Origin: Ceratobasidium sp. AG-K | Lineage: Eukaryota > Basidiomycota > Agaricomycetes > Cantharellales > Ceratobasidiaceae | DNA: 64,000 bases | Assembly: GCA_037039685.1 (NCBI GenBank) | Contig: JAWNGF010000015.1 | Location: 697,001 to 761,000, forward strand | Reading direction: 5' to 3' | Shown: piece after piece, positions 43,681 through 53,404 of the stretch | Layout of the letters: each line of letters opens with the position of its first letter | Position numbering within the stretch: the first letter of the stretch is position 1 | Program-made: the position numbers and the translations under genes | The notes under the pieces: model-generated | The model's input: only the letters and a program-made list of their open reading frames with translations | The model's database searches: none | What the model was told of the DNA's origin: nothing

Positions 43681-45681
43681 TTAGAGGGAGACCCCTTCTT
43701 TTCCCAAGTCTTCTCCGATTGTTGCCTCCCTTCCTTTAACGCTAGGTTCCGTCGTTATCCATTCCTTGGATGGGCATTTGAATGAGCGGTGTCCTTCCTG
43801 TCCGCATTTTAGGCAGCGGTTGGTTGCTATCCTAGCTTTGTAAACTTCGTCGGGTAGCCGCTTTGTAGAGGGTTGACTGCTAGCGGTTGCTTGAGGTGTC
43901 TTCTTCCCTGTAGAGGTCTTGATTTGCTGCAATTTCTGGTCAATAGAGATTGCGATAGAGATCCACCGGTCTAGTGACAGCTCCCGCTCCGTTCCGTCCT
44001 CGTTAATCAGGGTCAATTCAAATTGCGCTAGTTTGGTCTTTACTTCAGGCTTCAGTCCTTCCTTGAATTGGTTGATCAGTGCTTCCTGTCCCCAGTTGAC
44101 ATTGACCAATAAGTAACGGAACTCAGAAGCATAATTTGCTACCGAATTGTTCTGCTTGCACTTCCGGATATCGATTTTGGCCTTTGCCTTCTTGTTAGGG
44201 TCGCTAAATTGTTCCATGAAGTGTGTCTTGAAGCTTTCCCATGAGGCAAGGTTTTGGTTATTTTCCCTTTGGTTAAGCGATCGTAAGAGTACTTGTGCCC
44301 AGTGAGTGGCGGCCTTGTTCTTGGATTTGAAGTTTGCTAGAGCTTCGCGGATTCTTTCTTCATTGGAAGTGTATTGATCGCCTAGACGTAAAAAGTAGCT
44401 CTCCATTTGTGTGATGAACATTTCGGCACCTTCTCCTTTCTTTCCGTCAAAGGCTTCTGGTCGGGTCACCTTGGGACGACGTGGTCCGCTGCCGATGTTT
44501 GGGTTCTCGGTCAGTCGTTGGATTCTTAGTTCTAATTCGTCGATCCTGGTAGATTCCGCGTCTGGATGTGGTGGAGAATTTGATCGCCTGGAGGGGATCC
44601 CGTGCAGGGATGCTTCGTCCATTTCTTCTCGCATGTTGTTGATCGTTTCCTGGACTTCTGTGATTTTGGTAGTGAAGGAGGTTCCTTCCTGTCGTAAGGT
44701 TTCAAGTCCTTGTGTTACTGCCTCGTTCCACTCAAGTTGCCCTTGTCTGGTAGTGTTGAGTTCTTCGCGTATATTGTTCACTAGTCCCTGAGTGTTGGTA
44801 ACCTCATTTCGAAGGCGGGTAATGTCTTGACCAACTAGGAAAGAATTATGCTCGCCATTTCTTGCCGAGTTCAGAATGTCTGTCAAGGTGCCTTGTAGGG
44901 TGTTGATGGAATCGTTAAAGATTTGCTGGTTGTTTGCTAGTACTTGTGTGGCCTGTTCTAGGCCGCTAAGTCTTCGATCTATAGTGACTCTCATTCCGTC
45001 TATAACCCTAAGGGTGGCGTTGTGTCTTCCTTCTAGAAGGTCGTCCAGGTCGTCTAGATTACTGATCACAGTCCTGCTGCTAGAGCTGGAACTTGAACTC
45101 GAGCTTCCTGGATCGCCGGTGCTTTGTTGTACCGGGGCCGATTGCCCGGAGTAACCCTGTGGAACATATGGTGGTGCTGGAATTGCTGGCGTGACTGGCT
45201 GGGAAGCCGCTGGAATTGGTCCTGCGTTGGTGATGGTTCCTCCAATTTGGGGAACTGTGGGGACATTAGGGATGTGTGGTGTAGGAGGAGGTCTAATGGG
45301 GACAAGTGACACGCCCCCATGAGCTTCAGGTTGGGGAGAGAAGAATTGTCTCCTAGTCCCTAGTGGCCACAAGGGACGTGATGGTCCTGGACTTCCAGTT
45401 GGAATGCGAATTGCAGCCGGAGTGGGGTCATTTGTGAGATCTCCTGGTTCCCTATTCATGATAGTGGCTTCTTCCTCTTGTACAGTTGTCATGTCGGCGA
45501 TGCCAAAAGCTCCCGGCATTGATGTTTGGCTTTGGGAGCGTGATCGGGCGGGACCTCCCGCTTGAATTTGTGCGATATCTTGCTCGTTTAGTGATCCTGT
45601 GGGCCTTGCTGCCCGACTGGGTCCTCTTCTTGTTGATATAGTGGATGAGGGGCGTGATCCTCCGTCTTCTTGGATAGACAT
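43681..45681 (-). CDS. gag: A3 gag polyprotein, intact
   Basis: 666 residues starting MSIQEDGGSRPSS, 29 nt after the LTR, with the primer site in between. Order: Pro/Ser/Arg-rich N-terminus (about 1-190), a run of ten serines near 210, a helical region with coiled-coil character (about 220-380), the gag core (AEMFITQMESYFLRLGDQYT to HFMEQFSDPNKKAK, about 420-520), and a CCHC zinc knuckle CLKCGQEGHRSFKC at about 623-636. It would form the particle and bind element RNA. Stop TAA at 43,681-43,683; pol continues in the -1 frame. Confidence 0.94.
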   Translation of the reverse strand: MSIQEDGGSRPSSTISTRRGPSRAARPTGSLNEQDIAQIQAGGPARSRSQSQTSMPGAFGIADMTTVQEEEATIMNREPGDLTNDPTPAAIRIPTGSPGPSRPLWPLGTRRQFFSPQPEAHGGVSLVPIRPPPTPHIPNVPTVPQIGGTITNAGPIPAASQPVTPAIPAPPYVPQGYSGQSAPVQQSTGDPGSSSSSSSSSSRTVISNLDDLDDLLEGRHNATLRVIDGMRVTIDRRLSGLEQATQVLANNQQIFNDSINTLQGTLTDILNSARNGEHNSFLVGQDITRLRNEVTNTQGLVNNIREELNTTRQGQLEWNEAVTQGLETLRQEGTSFTTKITEVQETINNMREEMDEASLHGIPSRRSNSPPHPDAESTRIDELELRIQRLTENPNIGSGPRRPKVTRPEAFDGKKGEGAEMFITQMESYFLRLGDQYTSNEERIREALANFKSKNKAATHWAQVLLRSLNQRENNQNLASWESFKTHFMEQFSDPNKKAKAKIDIRKCKQNNSVANYASEFRYLLVNVNWGQEALINQFKEGLKPEVKTKLAQFELTLINEDGTERELSLDRWISIAISIDQKLQQIKTSTGKKTPQATASSQPSTKRLPDEVYKARIATNRCLKCGQEGHRSFKCPSKEWITTEPSVKGREATIGEDLGKEGVSL
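43699..43705 (-). promoter_or_regulatory. A3 candidate -1 frameshift heptamer
   Basis: Minus strand G GGA AAA in the gag frame (codons TTG GGA AAA GAA), six codons before the gag stop. After a -1 shift the frame is open into pol. I have not tested for a downstream pseudoknot. Confidence 0.58.
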
Positions 45682-45696
45682 GTTTGTATGTTGTTA

Positions 45697-45708
45697 AGCT
45701 TGTTTTGT
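45697..45708 (-). promoter_or_regulatory. A3 self-priming primer-binding site
   Basis: Minus-strand ACAAAACAAGCT, 2 nt from the LTR, exactly complementary to minus-strand AGCTTGTTTTGT at 45,872-45,883 in the 5' LTR. That block begins 33 bp after the TATA box. Confidence 0.82.
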
Positions 45709-45710
45709 AA

Positions 45711-46167
45711 TGTCGTAAGCTTCTTCTAGGTGGCTGTGAGACAAGCCGTAACGGAGAGTGGACGGCACTAAGACCTAAGTGACCTCTTGAACCGCAACAC
45801 ACTTAAGCGTCTGTAGGCTCTTGAGGGTAGGGGTGGTTCTAAGTGTCACTCAGAGGGGATGTTTTGACGAGACAAAACAAGCTGGGGTTACCAGGCTTGT
45901 TGGTCCTCTATATATATTCAAGAAGTGGCCGAGTCATACAAGGCGCAGCCACACGAGTCACACAGAACAGCCAGTCAGGAGTGTCCATGTGAGTCATGCT
46001 GTATGAACAGACATGACTCGTACAAAGCACAGCCGCGTTACACAATGTAACAGAATAACCACAAGAAGGTGGCAACGCGGCAAGCGGAAACAGAAACACG
46101 ACACAAAAGAAGGGAACAGGAGGGCGAGACAACAGGCGAGTCCGATGGAGTGAGCTGGCTCACGACA
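45711..46167 (-). repeat. A3 5' LTR
   Basis: 457 bp; TATA on the minus strand at 45,916-45,909. Differs from the other A3 LTR at two positions. Confidence 0.94.
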
Positions 46168-46172
46168 TGGCT

Positions 46173-47436
46173 ACAATCCTTTGTCAACTACCAGCAAGAT
46201 GATTGGGTGGACTTGTTACCAATTGCAGAATTCAGTTATAATCTGCAGAAGCACTTTATAACCAGTAGTTCCCCTTTTGCAATAGTTTATGGCAGGGAAC
46301 CACTATGGAACATCTCATCAGAAGAAACAACGGTTCCTGAAGCAAACACCATTACGGAAAAATGGCGTAGCATCCACAACAAAGCAATTGCATCAATGGA
46401 AAACCAAAGGCTCCCGGAGGAAGAACCAAAAAAGGGGTACCAGGAAGGGGATCTAGTATGGCTGTTAGGAAGAAACAACCAAACGAAAAGACCCTCAAAG
46501 AAACTGGATAACAAGAAGCATGGACCATTTGTTGTGAAGCGAAAGATAGGATCACATGCTTATGAGCTCACTCTGCCAGCAACAATGAGGGTGCACCCTG
46601 TTTTTCATATCGACTTACTCAGCCCTTACATTGAAGACACAGCGTTCAAGCAAAACCAACCCCAACCACCGCCGATCATTACGGAAGAAGGAGAAGAAGA
46701 ATATGAAGTAGAAAAAATTTTGGACTGGAAGGAGACAAAGGATAGTCTTTTTTACAGGGTCAGATGGAAGGGATATGGAGACGAAGAAGACACGGAACAG
46801 AAGGCAGAAGATTTTGGACATCTATCCAAGATCATCAAGGACTTTCTACATCGACACCCCAAAGCTCCCACGCCATCTAACTACATTCCAGGAAAGATAA
46901 AAGGCAGAGGGGGCGCAGTCGGTAGTGATATCTGCACAACTTGCTACTACTCGAAAGAACACTCCCAACTCTATGCTCTAAACCTTTTTTGCTCTTTGCA
47001 ATGCCTGCTGTCACCCGTGCTACCATCTCCAACAACCTTGTCCGCGTCCTCAAAGGACCCACCTTTGCTACTGCAAGGATCCTTGACTCCGGTGCAACCC
47101 TCTACGTCTTCAAGAGGTCACAGCAGAGCTCAGGAAGAATGCACTTCAGGGCGTTGGACGACGTCTTACACTCAGACCTGGGAGAATTCCAGTGGGTTGG
47201 AAAGAAATGGCCGACACGCATGCAACTCCTACGAAAGGACATCTTCGTGTGTCGAGGATGTGCCGCGTTCCAGGTCTTGGAGGTTGTCCTCCTTTCCACC
47301 CATATGCTCGGGGTTGTTGAATGGGGACAAGAAGGGGCATACTCGAGCGAGTGGGTACCAGCGTACAACGGGAGACAACCAATGCTCCGACCCAGGTGGA
47401 ACAATGCCTGGGATGCCAACTACAAGAGGGATCTGA
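46173..47436 (+). pseudogene. pol: A2 pol, C-terminal part: integrase end and chromodomain
   Basis: Continuation of A2 pol after the A3 insertion; the repeated target TGGCT is 46,168-46,172. It is open throughout: FVNYQQDDWVDLLPIAEFSY, then the integrase C-terminal GDLVWLLGRN region and a chromodomain near 46,700-46,830 (YEVEKILDW...YRVRWKGYGDEED). The frame runs on to 47,436, overlapping ORF3 by 436 nt, exactly as in A3. It is separated from its N-terminal part by 7.2 kb and so is listed as broken. Confidence 0.9.
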
Positions 47437-47765
47437 GCGACTGGAAGATGGAGAGAGGAAGGTACCAGAAGGAAGGGTTTGAATGGGCACCAAACTGGTG
47501 CAAGTGGGAGGAGGCAGACGTGTCAGCATGGAAGGAAACAGAGCCGGACATGCGACAATGGGACAAGAATTTTGTGGAGGCCCAGAAGAGAGTTTTGGAC
47601 TGGTCCAAGGCCGACTGGACAAAGGAGGAAACATGGGAGGAGTGGGAAAAGTTCTCGGACAAGCCAGGTAATACTGTGTTCAACCCGATTGACTTGACCA
47701 TTGAGGAGGATGAGGGGTTTGAAGAGCACATGCTCGCCAAAGTCAAGGATTGCAAGATCCAATGA
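47001..47765 (+). CDS. A2 ORF3, open 254-aa Trp-rich protein
   Basis: Same length and start (MPAVTRATISNNL) as the A3 ORF3, with VCRGCAAFQVLEVVLLS and the Trp/acidic C-terminal half (LDWSKADWTKEETWEEW). It has no stop although gag and pol of the same element are ruined and the LTRs differ by about 3%. Stop TGA at 47,763-47,765, followed about 30 nt later by the purine tract. The open frame may be chance at this age or may reflect selection; one copy cannot tell. Function unknown. Confidence 0.75.
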   Translation: MPAVTRATISNNLVRVLKGPTFATARILDSGATLYVFKRSQQSSGRMHFRALDDVLHSDLGEFQWVGKKWPTRMQLLRKDIFVCRGCAAFQVLEVVLLSTHMLGVVEWGQEGAYSSEWVPAYNGRQPMLRPRWNNAWDANYKRDLSDWKMERGRYQKEGFEWAPNWCKWEEADVSAWKETEPDMRQWDKNFVEAQKRVLDWSKADWTKEETWEEWEKFSDKPGNTVFNPIDLTIEEDEGFEEHMLAKVKDCKIQ

Positions 47766-47807
47766 AGCCCATCCAGGTCCCCTAGATGGACTCATAAGGG
47801 GGAGTAA

Positions 47808-48276
47808 TGTCGTGAGCCAGCTCACTCCATTGGACTTGTCTTGTGCCTCTCCCACCTGTCCTTGTTGTCTGCCGCCCTGTTTGTACGTTGTTTGTCTTTT
47901 CCTGTGCCACGTTGCCACCTTCTTGTGGTTATTCTGTTACATTGTGTAACGCGGCTGTGCTTTGTACAAGTCATGTCTGTTCATACAGCATGACTCACAT
48001 GGACACTCCTGACTGGCTGTTTTGTGTGACTTGTGTGGCTGCGCCTTGTATGACTTGGCCACTTTTTGAATATATATAGAGGACCAACAAGCCTGGTAAC
48101 CCCAGCTTGTTTTGTCTCATCAAAACATCCCTCTTGAGTGACACTTAGAACCACCCCTACCCTTTAGAGCCTACAGACACTTAAGTGTGTTGTGGTTCAA
48201 GAGGTCACTTAGGTCTTAGTGCCATCCACTCTCCCTCACAGCTTGTCTCATAGCCACCAAGAAGAAGCTTACGACA
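47808..48276 (+). repeat. A2 3' LTR
   Basis: 469 bp, after the purine tract AAGGGGGAGTAA (47,796-47,807). Followed by the CTGCA target duplication. Confidence 0.93.
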
Positions 48277-48729
48277 CTGCACTAAAGGCTAAGTAGCCAA
48301 GTGCCTCTGATCACACTGCAGGGAGAGTTGACAAGGCAAAGCAAGCTGGGGATGACCATGCTTGCTAGCCAGTATATATACTCAGAGAACAAGTGAGTCA
48401 TAGTAAATACATGAGTCATGAGTCTGAGTCAAAGTCCAAGTCATAAAGGGGGCTGCAGAGGCCAGCCAATAGAAAACAGCATGAGTCATATGACTCATGG
48501 CGACACATCATCCATACACCTCACTAAACAAGGGAGAGGGCTTCTACAAAGAGAAAGGGCGCTTAAGGCGCCAATGCAAGCCACAAGACTGCAAACAGAG
48601 AAGGAAGGAGGGATGGGTCATGACAAGGACACTATGAATACAGGGTCATGCCAAGGGAAAGGGCACTTAAGGTGCTGGTACAAGCCACAGGTCTGCAAAC
48701 AGAGACAGAGGGAGGGATGGGTCACGACA
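48277..48729 (-). repeat. Bm 3' LTR, proximal fragment with internal duplication
   Basis: Rest of the LTR begun at 33,693. It holds the minus-strand TATA box and AGCTTGCTTTGC. The outer end carries a 104-bp tandem repeat: copy 1 at 48,553-48,656, partial copy 2 at 48,657-48,729. Removing one unit gives 498 bp in total, exactly the Bp LTR length. The purine tract (minus strand GGGGGGGCAA) follows at 48,730. Confidence 0.85.
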
Positions 48730-48769
48730 TTGCCCCCCCACAAAGGCAAGTGTAGTGGAGTGCACTTGC

Positions 48770-49873
48770 CTATTTGTGGGCAACCCATTCCTTCAGCTCC
48801 AGCCACCCAATCCTTTCTGCCAGGGCTTGCATGTCCACTTCAAGGACCTTGTTCATGCAGTCCCACTTTTCCTGGTAGCAGCAGTCAAGCTCCTCTTGGT
48901 GCTGCTTCTGTAGGTGCTCAATTTCTGCTGCCTCCCGTTGGGACCACTGTTCTTGCCTGTGGTCAAGCCATTTGTTGAGCTGCTCAACGCTCCAAGACCC
49001 ACATTGGACAAGGCAGTAAGCCTCGAGGACGTTGGCATCACAAGGCATTTGATTTGGCTGGGGGGTGTGGCTCCATGTTGGCAATGGCATTGCCAACGTC
49101 AGCAATAAGGGCCTTGACATTTGCCCAGGCTTTGTCCCACATGGCCTCCCATTCTTGTTTGACTCGTTTGGCCTCTTTGTCAGTGATGTGAGGAGGGGTG
49201 GGGATGTCATTCCCGTCTTTGGAACTAGTAGGTGCTGGGGGACTTCAACAACTTCCTCATTGATATCTTCCATTGGCTCTCCCGCCAGGTTGACATGTCA
49301 ACTCCCGTCAGCACAGTCTGTAGGCCATCCCAACTCGAAATCTGTGGCACATGGGCACCACCAGATTCCCTCCTAGTTGCAGTGTCCGCCAATGTCAAGG
49401 GAAAGTCGAGGGTTGCTTTCCCACTTGAACCACTTGTCCCCCTCCCATTTGTAACTGGTGTCACAGTTCCAGGCATCCGCACTTTTGAGGACAACATCAT
49501 GGACTGTAAGTCCAATGCAGCTGTGGCAGTGAAAGTACTTGCTGTGGCCAATGTCAGTGGGGTTGGAAGGCCAGCTGTAGGGATGGCTGACCCAGAGAAG
49601 GGAGCTGAGACGAGGGATGATGAGGGACTTCCGCTGCTTGTCCCATTTGACGGTTGCCCGCTCCCGCAGGGGAATGTATCCCAACTGGAGACCGGGCTCA
49701 AGAAGCTTGGCAAGAGCCTTGGCCTTGTTGAGAGACCAGGGAGCAGTGTCCTGGTTGTTGATGGCGAACTTCCCTGGTCTGGCGAGCTTTAGGGCCTTTC
49801 CATAGGCCCTAGCTTTCTTGTAGGCAGGGACCCGGGAGACAGCGGAGGCGGCGGTGGTGCAAGTGGCAGGCAT
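48770..49873 (-). pseudogene. Bm ORF3, broken
   Basis: Starts MPATCTTAASAV at 49,873, overlapping the end of the pol frame (stop 49,789) by about 85 nt. The first frame is open to 49,373, then stops; the C-terminal third is open from 49,273 to the stop at 48,770. A central block HCHSCIGLTVHDVVLKS has CxxC followed by DVVLKS, as in E3, and a Trp/Lys stretch follows. The C-terminus is charged and helical (LQKQHQEELDCCYQEKWD). It is longer than the family-A version (about 350 residues) and diverged almost beyond recognition outside the motif. Confidence 0.68.
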
Positions 49874-52800
49874 TGTTGCTTGGAAGGTAAAAGGTTTTTT
49901 GAAGGTGGGGAAGCAGTTGGCAGAGAGCTAGTGGTAGTTTGCTGGAAGGCTGGAGTGATAATTCTTGCCGCTCTCCCTTTTGCCTTTTTGTACTCAGAGG
50001 GAGTAAAATTTGGAGGAAGTGGGCTGGTGGGAAAGTCCTTCTGGAATCTTCTCATGACATGAGTCAGTTTGGCAAAGTTCTCTGCCAGTTCTTCAGTGTC
50101 TTCCAGAGGGCTGTAACCTTTCCATCTGATGTGGTATTTCAGCCCATCAGGGTCTTGATACCAATCTACAATCTTTTCTACTTCATATTCTTCTTCACCT
50201 TCCTCAGTCATGATCAGCAGAGGTTAGGGTTGGTTTTGTTGGAAGCCTAGATCTTCAGTATAGGGGGTCAGCATGTTTCCATGGAAGACGTTGTGAATAC
50301 GCATGGACTTGGGAAGATCAAGTTGGTAGACATGTGAAGAGATTTGTTTTTTCACAACAAAGGGACCTGTCTTTTTGTCATCAAGCTTTTGCTTGGGTGC
50401 CTTGTGGTGATGTTGGTAGTCAAGAGCCAGACGTTGTCTCCTTCCTTGAATTGTGTTTTTGGGGTTTCTGCTCTTGATTAATGATATTCCATCAGAGCCT
50501 TTGTTTCTTCCCACACAGCCTCCATATCCTTTGTCCACTTGTCTCCTTCTGGGGAGCGAGTCACATAGTCCTCAATAGACCATTTGGGAGTCATGCCATA
50601 GATAACTTCAAAGGGGGATGTGTTTGTGACTCGATTTTTGTGGTGGTTGTTGCAGAATTCAGCAATGGGTAACCATTTTGCCCAGTCATCCTGTTTGTGG
50701 TTCCCAAAGATGCAAATCCATCCCTCTAGCCACTGGTTTGTTCTTTCCACTAGACCATCAGTCTTGGGGTGGAAGGCGGTGGAGAAGGCTCCCTGAATTC
50801 CCAACCACTTGAAGACGGCTTCCAGGAAGTGTGATTTGAACGTGGTTCCTCTATCTGAGACGGTGGTCTTGGGGAAACCATGAAGGTGCCATACTTCTTT
50901 CACAAAAAATATGGCTAGCTCTTCTGAGTTCATGGACTCCTTGCAGGGAATGAAGTGTGCCATTCTGGAAAAGCAGTCCATCACAACAAGGACACTGTCA
51001 AACACTTGTGACCTAGGCAATTTCACAATGAAATCATATGCAATATTTTCCCAAGGTTTCTCCAGAATGGGCAAGGGTTTGAGTGGTAGATGTCCTTTGC
51101 TTCCCTTCCCCCTCTGGCACGCTTTACAGCTGTCAATATACTTGTTGACTTGGGCTTTCATGCCTGGCCAGTAATAGTTTCTAGAAATGAGTTCTGGAGT
51201 TCTGGCTTGTCCTTGGTGACCGGCAATGGGTGAGTCATGATAGAGTTTGAGAAGTTTCAGTTTGATGTCCTTTTTGTCCAGAACAACAATTCTCCCTTGG
51301 TACCAGATGAGATCTTTGTTCATTTTGTAGTCCTTGAATTGTTTTTTCACAGAGGGTGGTAGATCTTCCTTTCCTTTGGTGCTTTTGATCAGGGTCTTCA
51401 GGCTTTCATCCTCTTCCAGAGCCTCTTTGATTTCCACAATAATGTTGTTGCTCATCAAGGCTGAGAATCCTTTGAAGTTTTTGGCAGAGATCATCACTTG
51501 TTCTGCAGAGGCAATATTGCTGTGATTGCTTCTTCTGGGAAGGATGTCCAGTTTCCCCAAGATTTTGCCAGGTCTGTAGCGGCTCTCAAAATTGTAGCTT
51601 GCCAGCATGAGGAGTCATCTGTTGTGTCATTGGTTGAAAGTGCTGGCTTTCTGCCAGTGAGTGAGATTTTTGGTGGTCTGTGTAGATCACTATTGGTTCC
51701 CTTGCTCCTTCTAGGTGAATGCATCAGTGTCGTAAAGCTTCAATGAAGGCAAGGAGCTCCTTGTCATGTGTGTCATAATTCAGCTCTGCTTCCTTGAAGC
51801 TTTTCAAAAGAAACCCTACTGGATGTAAGTATCCGCCCTTTTGTCACTGGCTAAGGATAGCCCCCATTGCAACTCCTGAGGTGTCAGTTTTGAGGAAGTA
51901 CTGCTTTGATTTGTTGGGATGTGCAAGCACTGGTTCTCTTGATATGACATCTTTCAGGGAGTCAAAGGCTTCCTGGTGTTCAGTGTTCCATTCCCATTTT
52001 CTGTCCTTTCTTGTCAATTGGGTCAGGGGTTTGACAATCAAGGAAAAGGCCACCATAAATCTCCTATAGAAGTTGCAGAAACCAATGAACGCCTGTAGTT
52101 GTTTCACAGTTTTGGGAACAGGCCATTCTTGAATAGTTTTGATCTTGTTTTTGTTCATGGAAATGCGTTCTTGTCAACAACAAATCCAACCCAATTGGCC
52201 CTTTTCCTATAGAAGGTACACTTCTTCAGGTTTCCAAAGAGGTTGTTTTTTCTCAATTGTTGCAAGACTTCCTTGATATCTATAGTGTGTTGGTTCCTCC
52301 CTTGGGAAATGATAAGGATGTCATCAATGTAGATCACAATCTTCACCCCAATCAAATCCCTAAAGATATGATCCATCATTCTTTGGAAGGTAGAGGGTGC
52401 GTTCTTGGGGCCAAAGGCCATCACAGTGTACTCAAACAGTCCTTTGGAGGTGATAAACACTGTTTTCCATTTGTCTCCTTCTCTGATTCTGATGTTCCAG
52501 AAGCCATTCTTCAGGTCAAGAGAAGTGATGAATAATTCCTCCCTTGAATTTTCCCCGGTTTTCTTGAAAATTTTGAGTAGTTGTTCAAGCAGTGGGATAG
52601 GGTATTGGTCTGGGATAGTTTCTTCATTTGCTCCTCTGTAGTCAACAACTGGTCATAGATTGGGGATGGTTTGTCCCTCTTTCAGGGCCTTCTTGACAAA
52701 GAAAAGACTTGCAGCCAGGGGGGATTTGCTGGATCTGATACGCCCTGAACAGAGCTTGGTCTTGATATATTACTTCATTGCTTCTCTTTCCCTTGGTGAG

Positions 52801-53387
52801 AGCGGATCGGCCTTTTTTGGCTTTGGAAGCCAATTGTTGTTGTAGAAGTCAATTCTACAGTTGCAATCCCTATGTTCAGGGAGTTTGTTGTACCTTTCTT
52901 TGTCAAAGACGTCCTTGAATTCTTCAAGTTCCTTTGGCAGCTCCTGAAGTAATCCTGCTTTGGTGCTAAGGGGATCTTCTGTTTTCCATTTGATAGTGAA
53001 GGGGGACCAGGATATCTTGGGGTTGGTCTCCTTCAGCCATGGCATTCCTTAAATCATGGGTTGTGTGCTGGTGTTCATGACATACAATTTTTGGTTGAAA
53101 GTTCTTCCTTCCAGATCAAATTTCAGCTTGCACCTGAACTGAATTTGATCCTTTTGTGTTTTTCCATCAATGGTTTTGATGCTTCTTGCGCTTTGTACCT
53201 TGATCAAAGGGATGTTGTTTTCCTTGGCAAAGTTCAGGTCAATGAAGTTTCTAGAAGAGCCAGAGTCAATGAGAGTAGAGATTTTTTCTGTGATTCCCTC
53301 TGCAGTTGTGTATACCATGGGTGTTTCATTTGTAGCCTTGCAATAGTATGCATTTTGCAGAGAGGGTATTGGGGCATCTTCACACAT
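49789..53387 (-). pseudogene. pol: Bm pol, broken
   Basis: Starts at ATG 53,387 (MCEDAPIPSLQNAYY), in the -1 frame relative to gag and 18 nt after the gag stop. Protease LIDSGSSRNF is intact. Stops follow at about 53,049 and in the RT N-terminal part; the RT core 52,460-52,155 keeps YIDD (IVIYIDDILIIS). RNase H fragments lie at 52,158-51,600. The longest integrase frame, 51,608-50,478, has YHDSPIAGHQGQ, CKACQR, SDRGTTFKS and VERTNQWLEGW; its first catalytic block reads VVMDCFSRMAHF with Asp kept. Chromodomain at about 50,190-50,070 (YEVEKIVDW...YHIRWKGY). At least five breaks. Confidence 0.88.
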
Positions 53388-53404
53388 GGTGGAGAGATGC
53401 CCAT

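Larger units (their letters stand above)
38937..46167 (-). mobile_element. A3: intact, young family-A Ty3/Gypsy chromovirus
   Basis: 7,231 bp between perfect TGGCT duplications (38,932-38,936 and 46,168-46,172). The 457-bp LTRs differ at 2 positions, both G versus A at CpG sites. Gag, pol and ORF3 are all uninterrupted with catalytic residues in place, so it could be autonomous. Confidence 0.95.
33847..48276 (+). mobile_element. A2: family-A element interrupted by A3
   Basis: Two 469-bp LTRs (14 differences by eye, about 3%) flanked by a perfect CTGCA duplication. A3 occupies 38,937-46,167. Without A3 and its duplicated target the element is about 7.2 kb, like A1. Gag and pol are broken; ORF3 is open. 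Confidence 0.93.

Noticed and set aside
48418..48978. Plus-strand frame of 186 codons
   Set aside because: It spans the tandemly repeated LTR edge and the end of ORF3 of the minus-strand element; no independent support.
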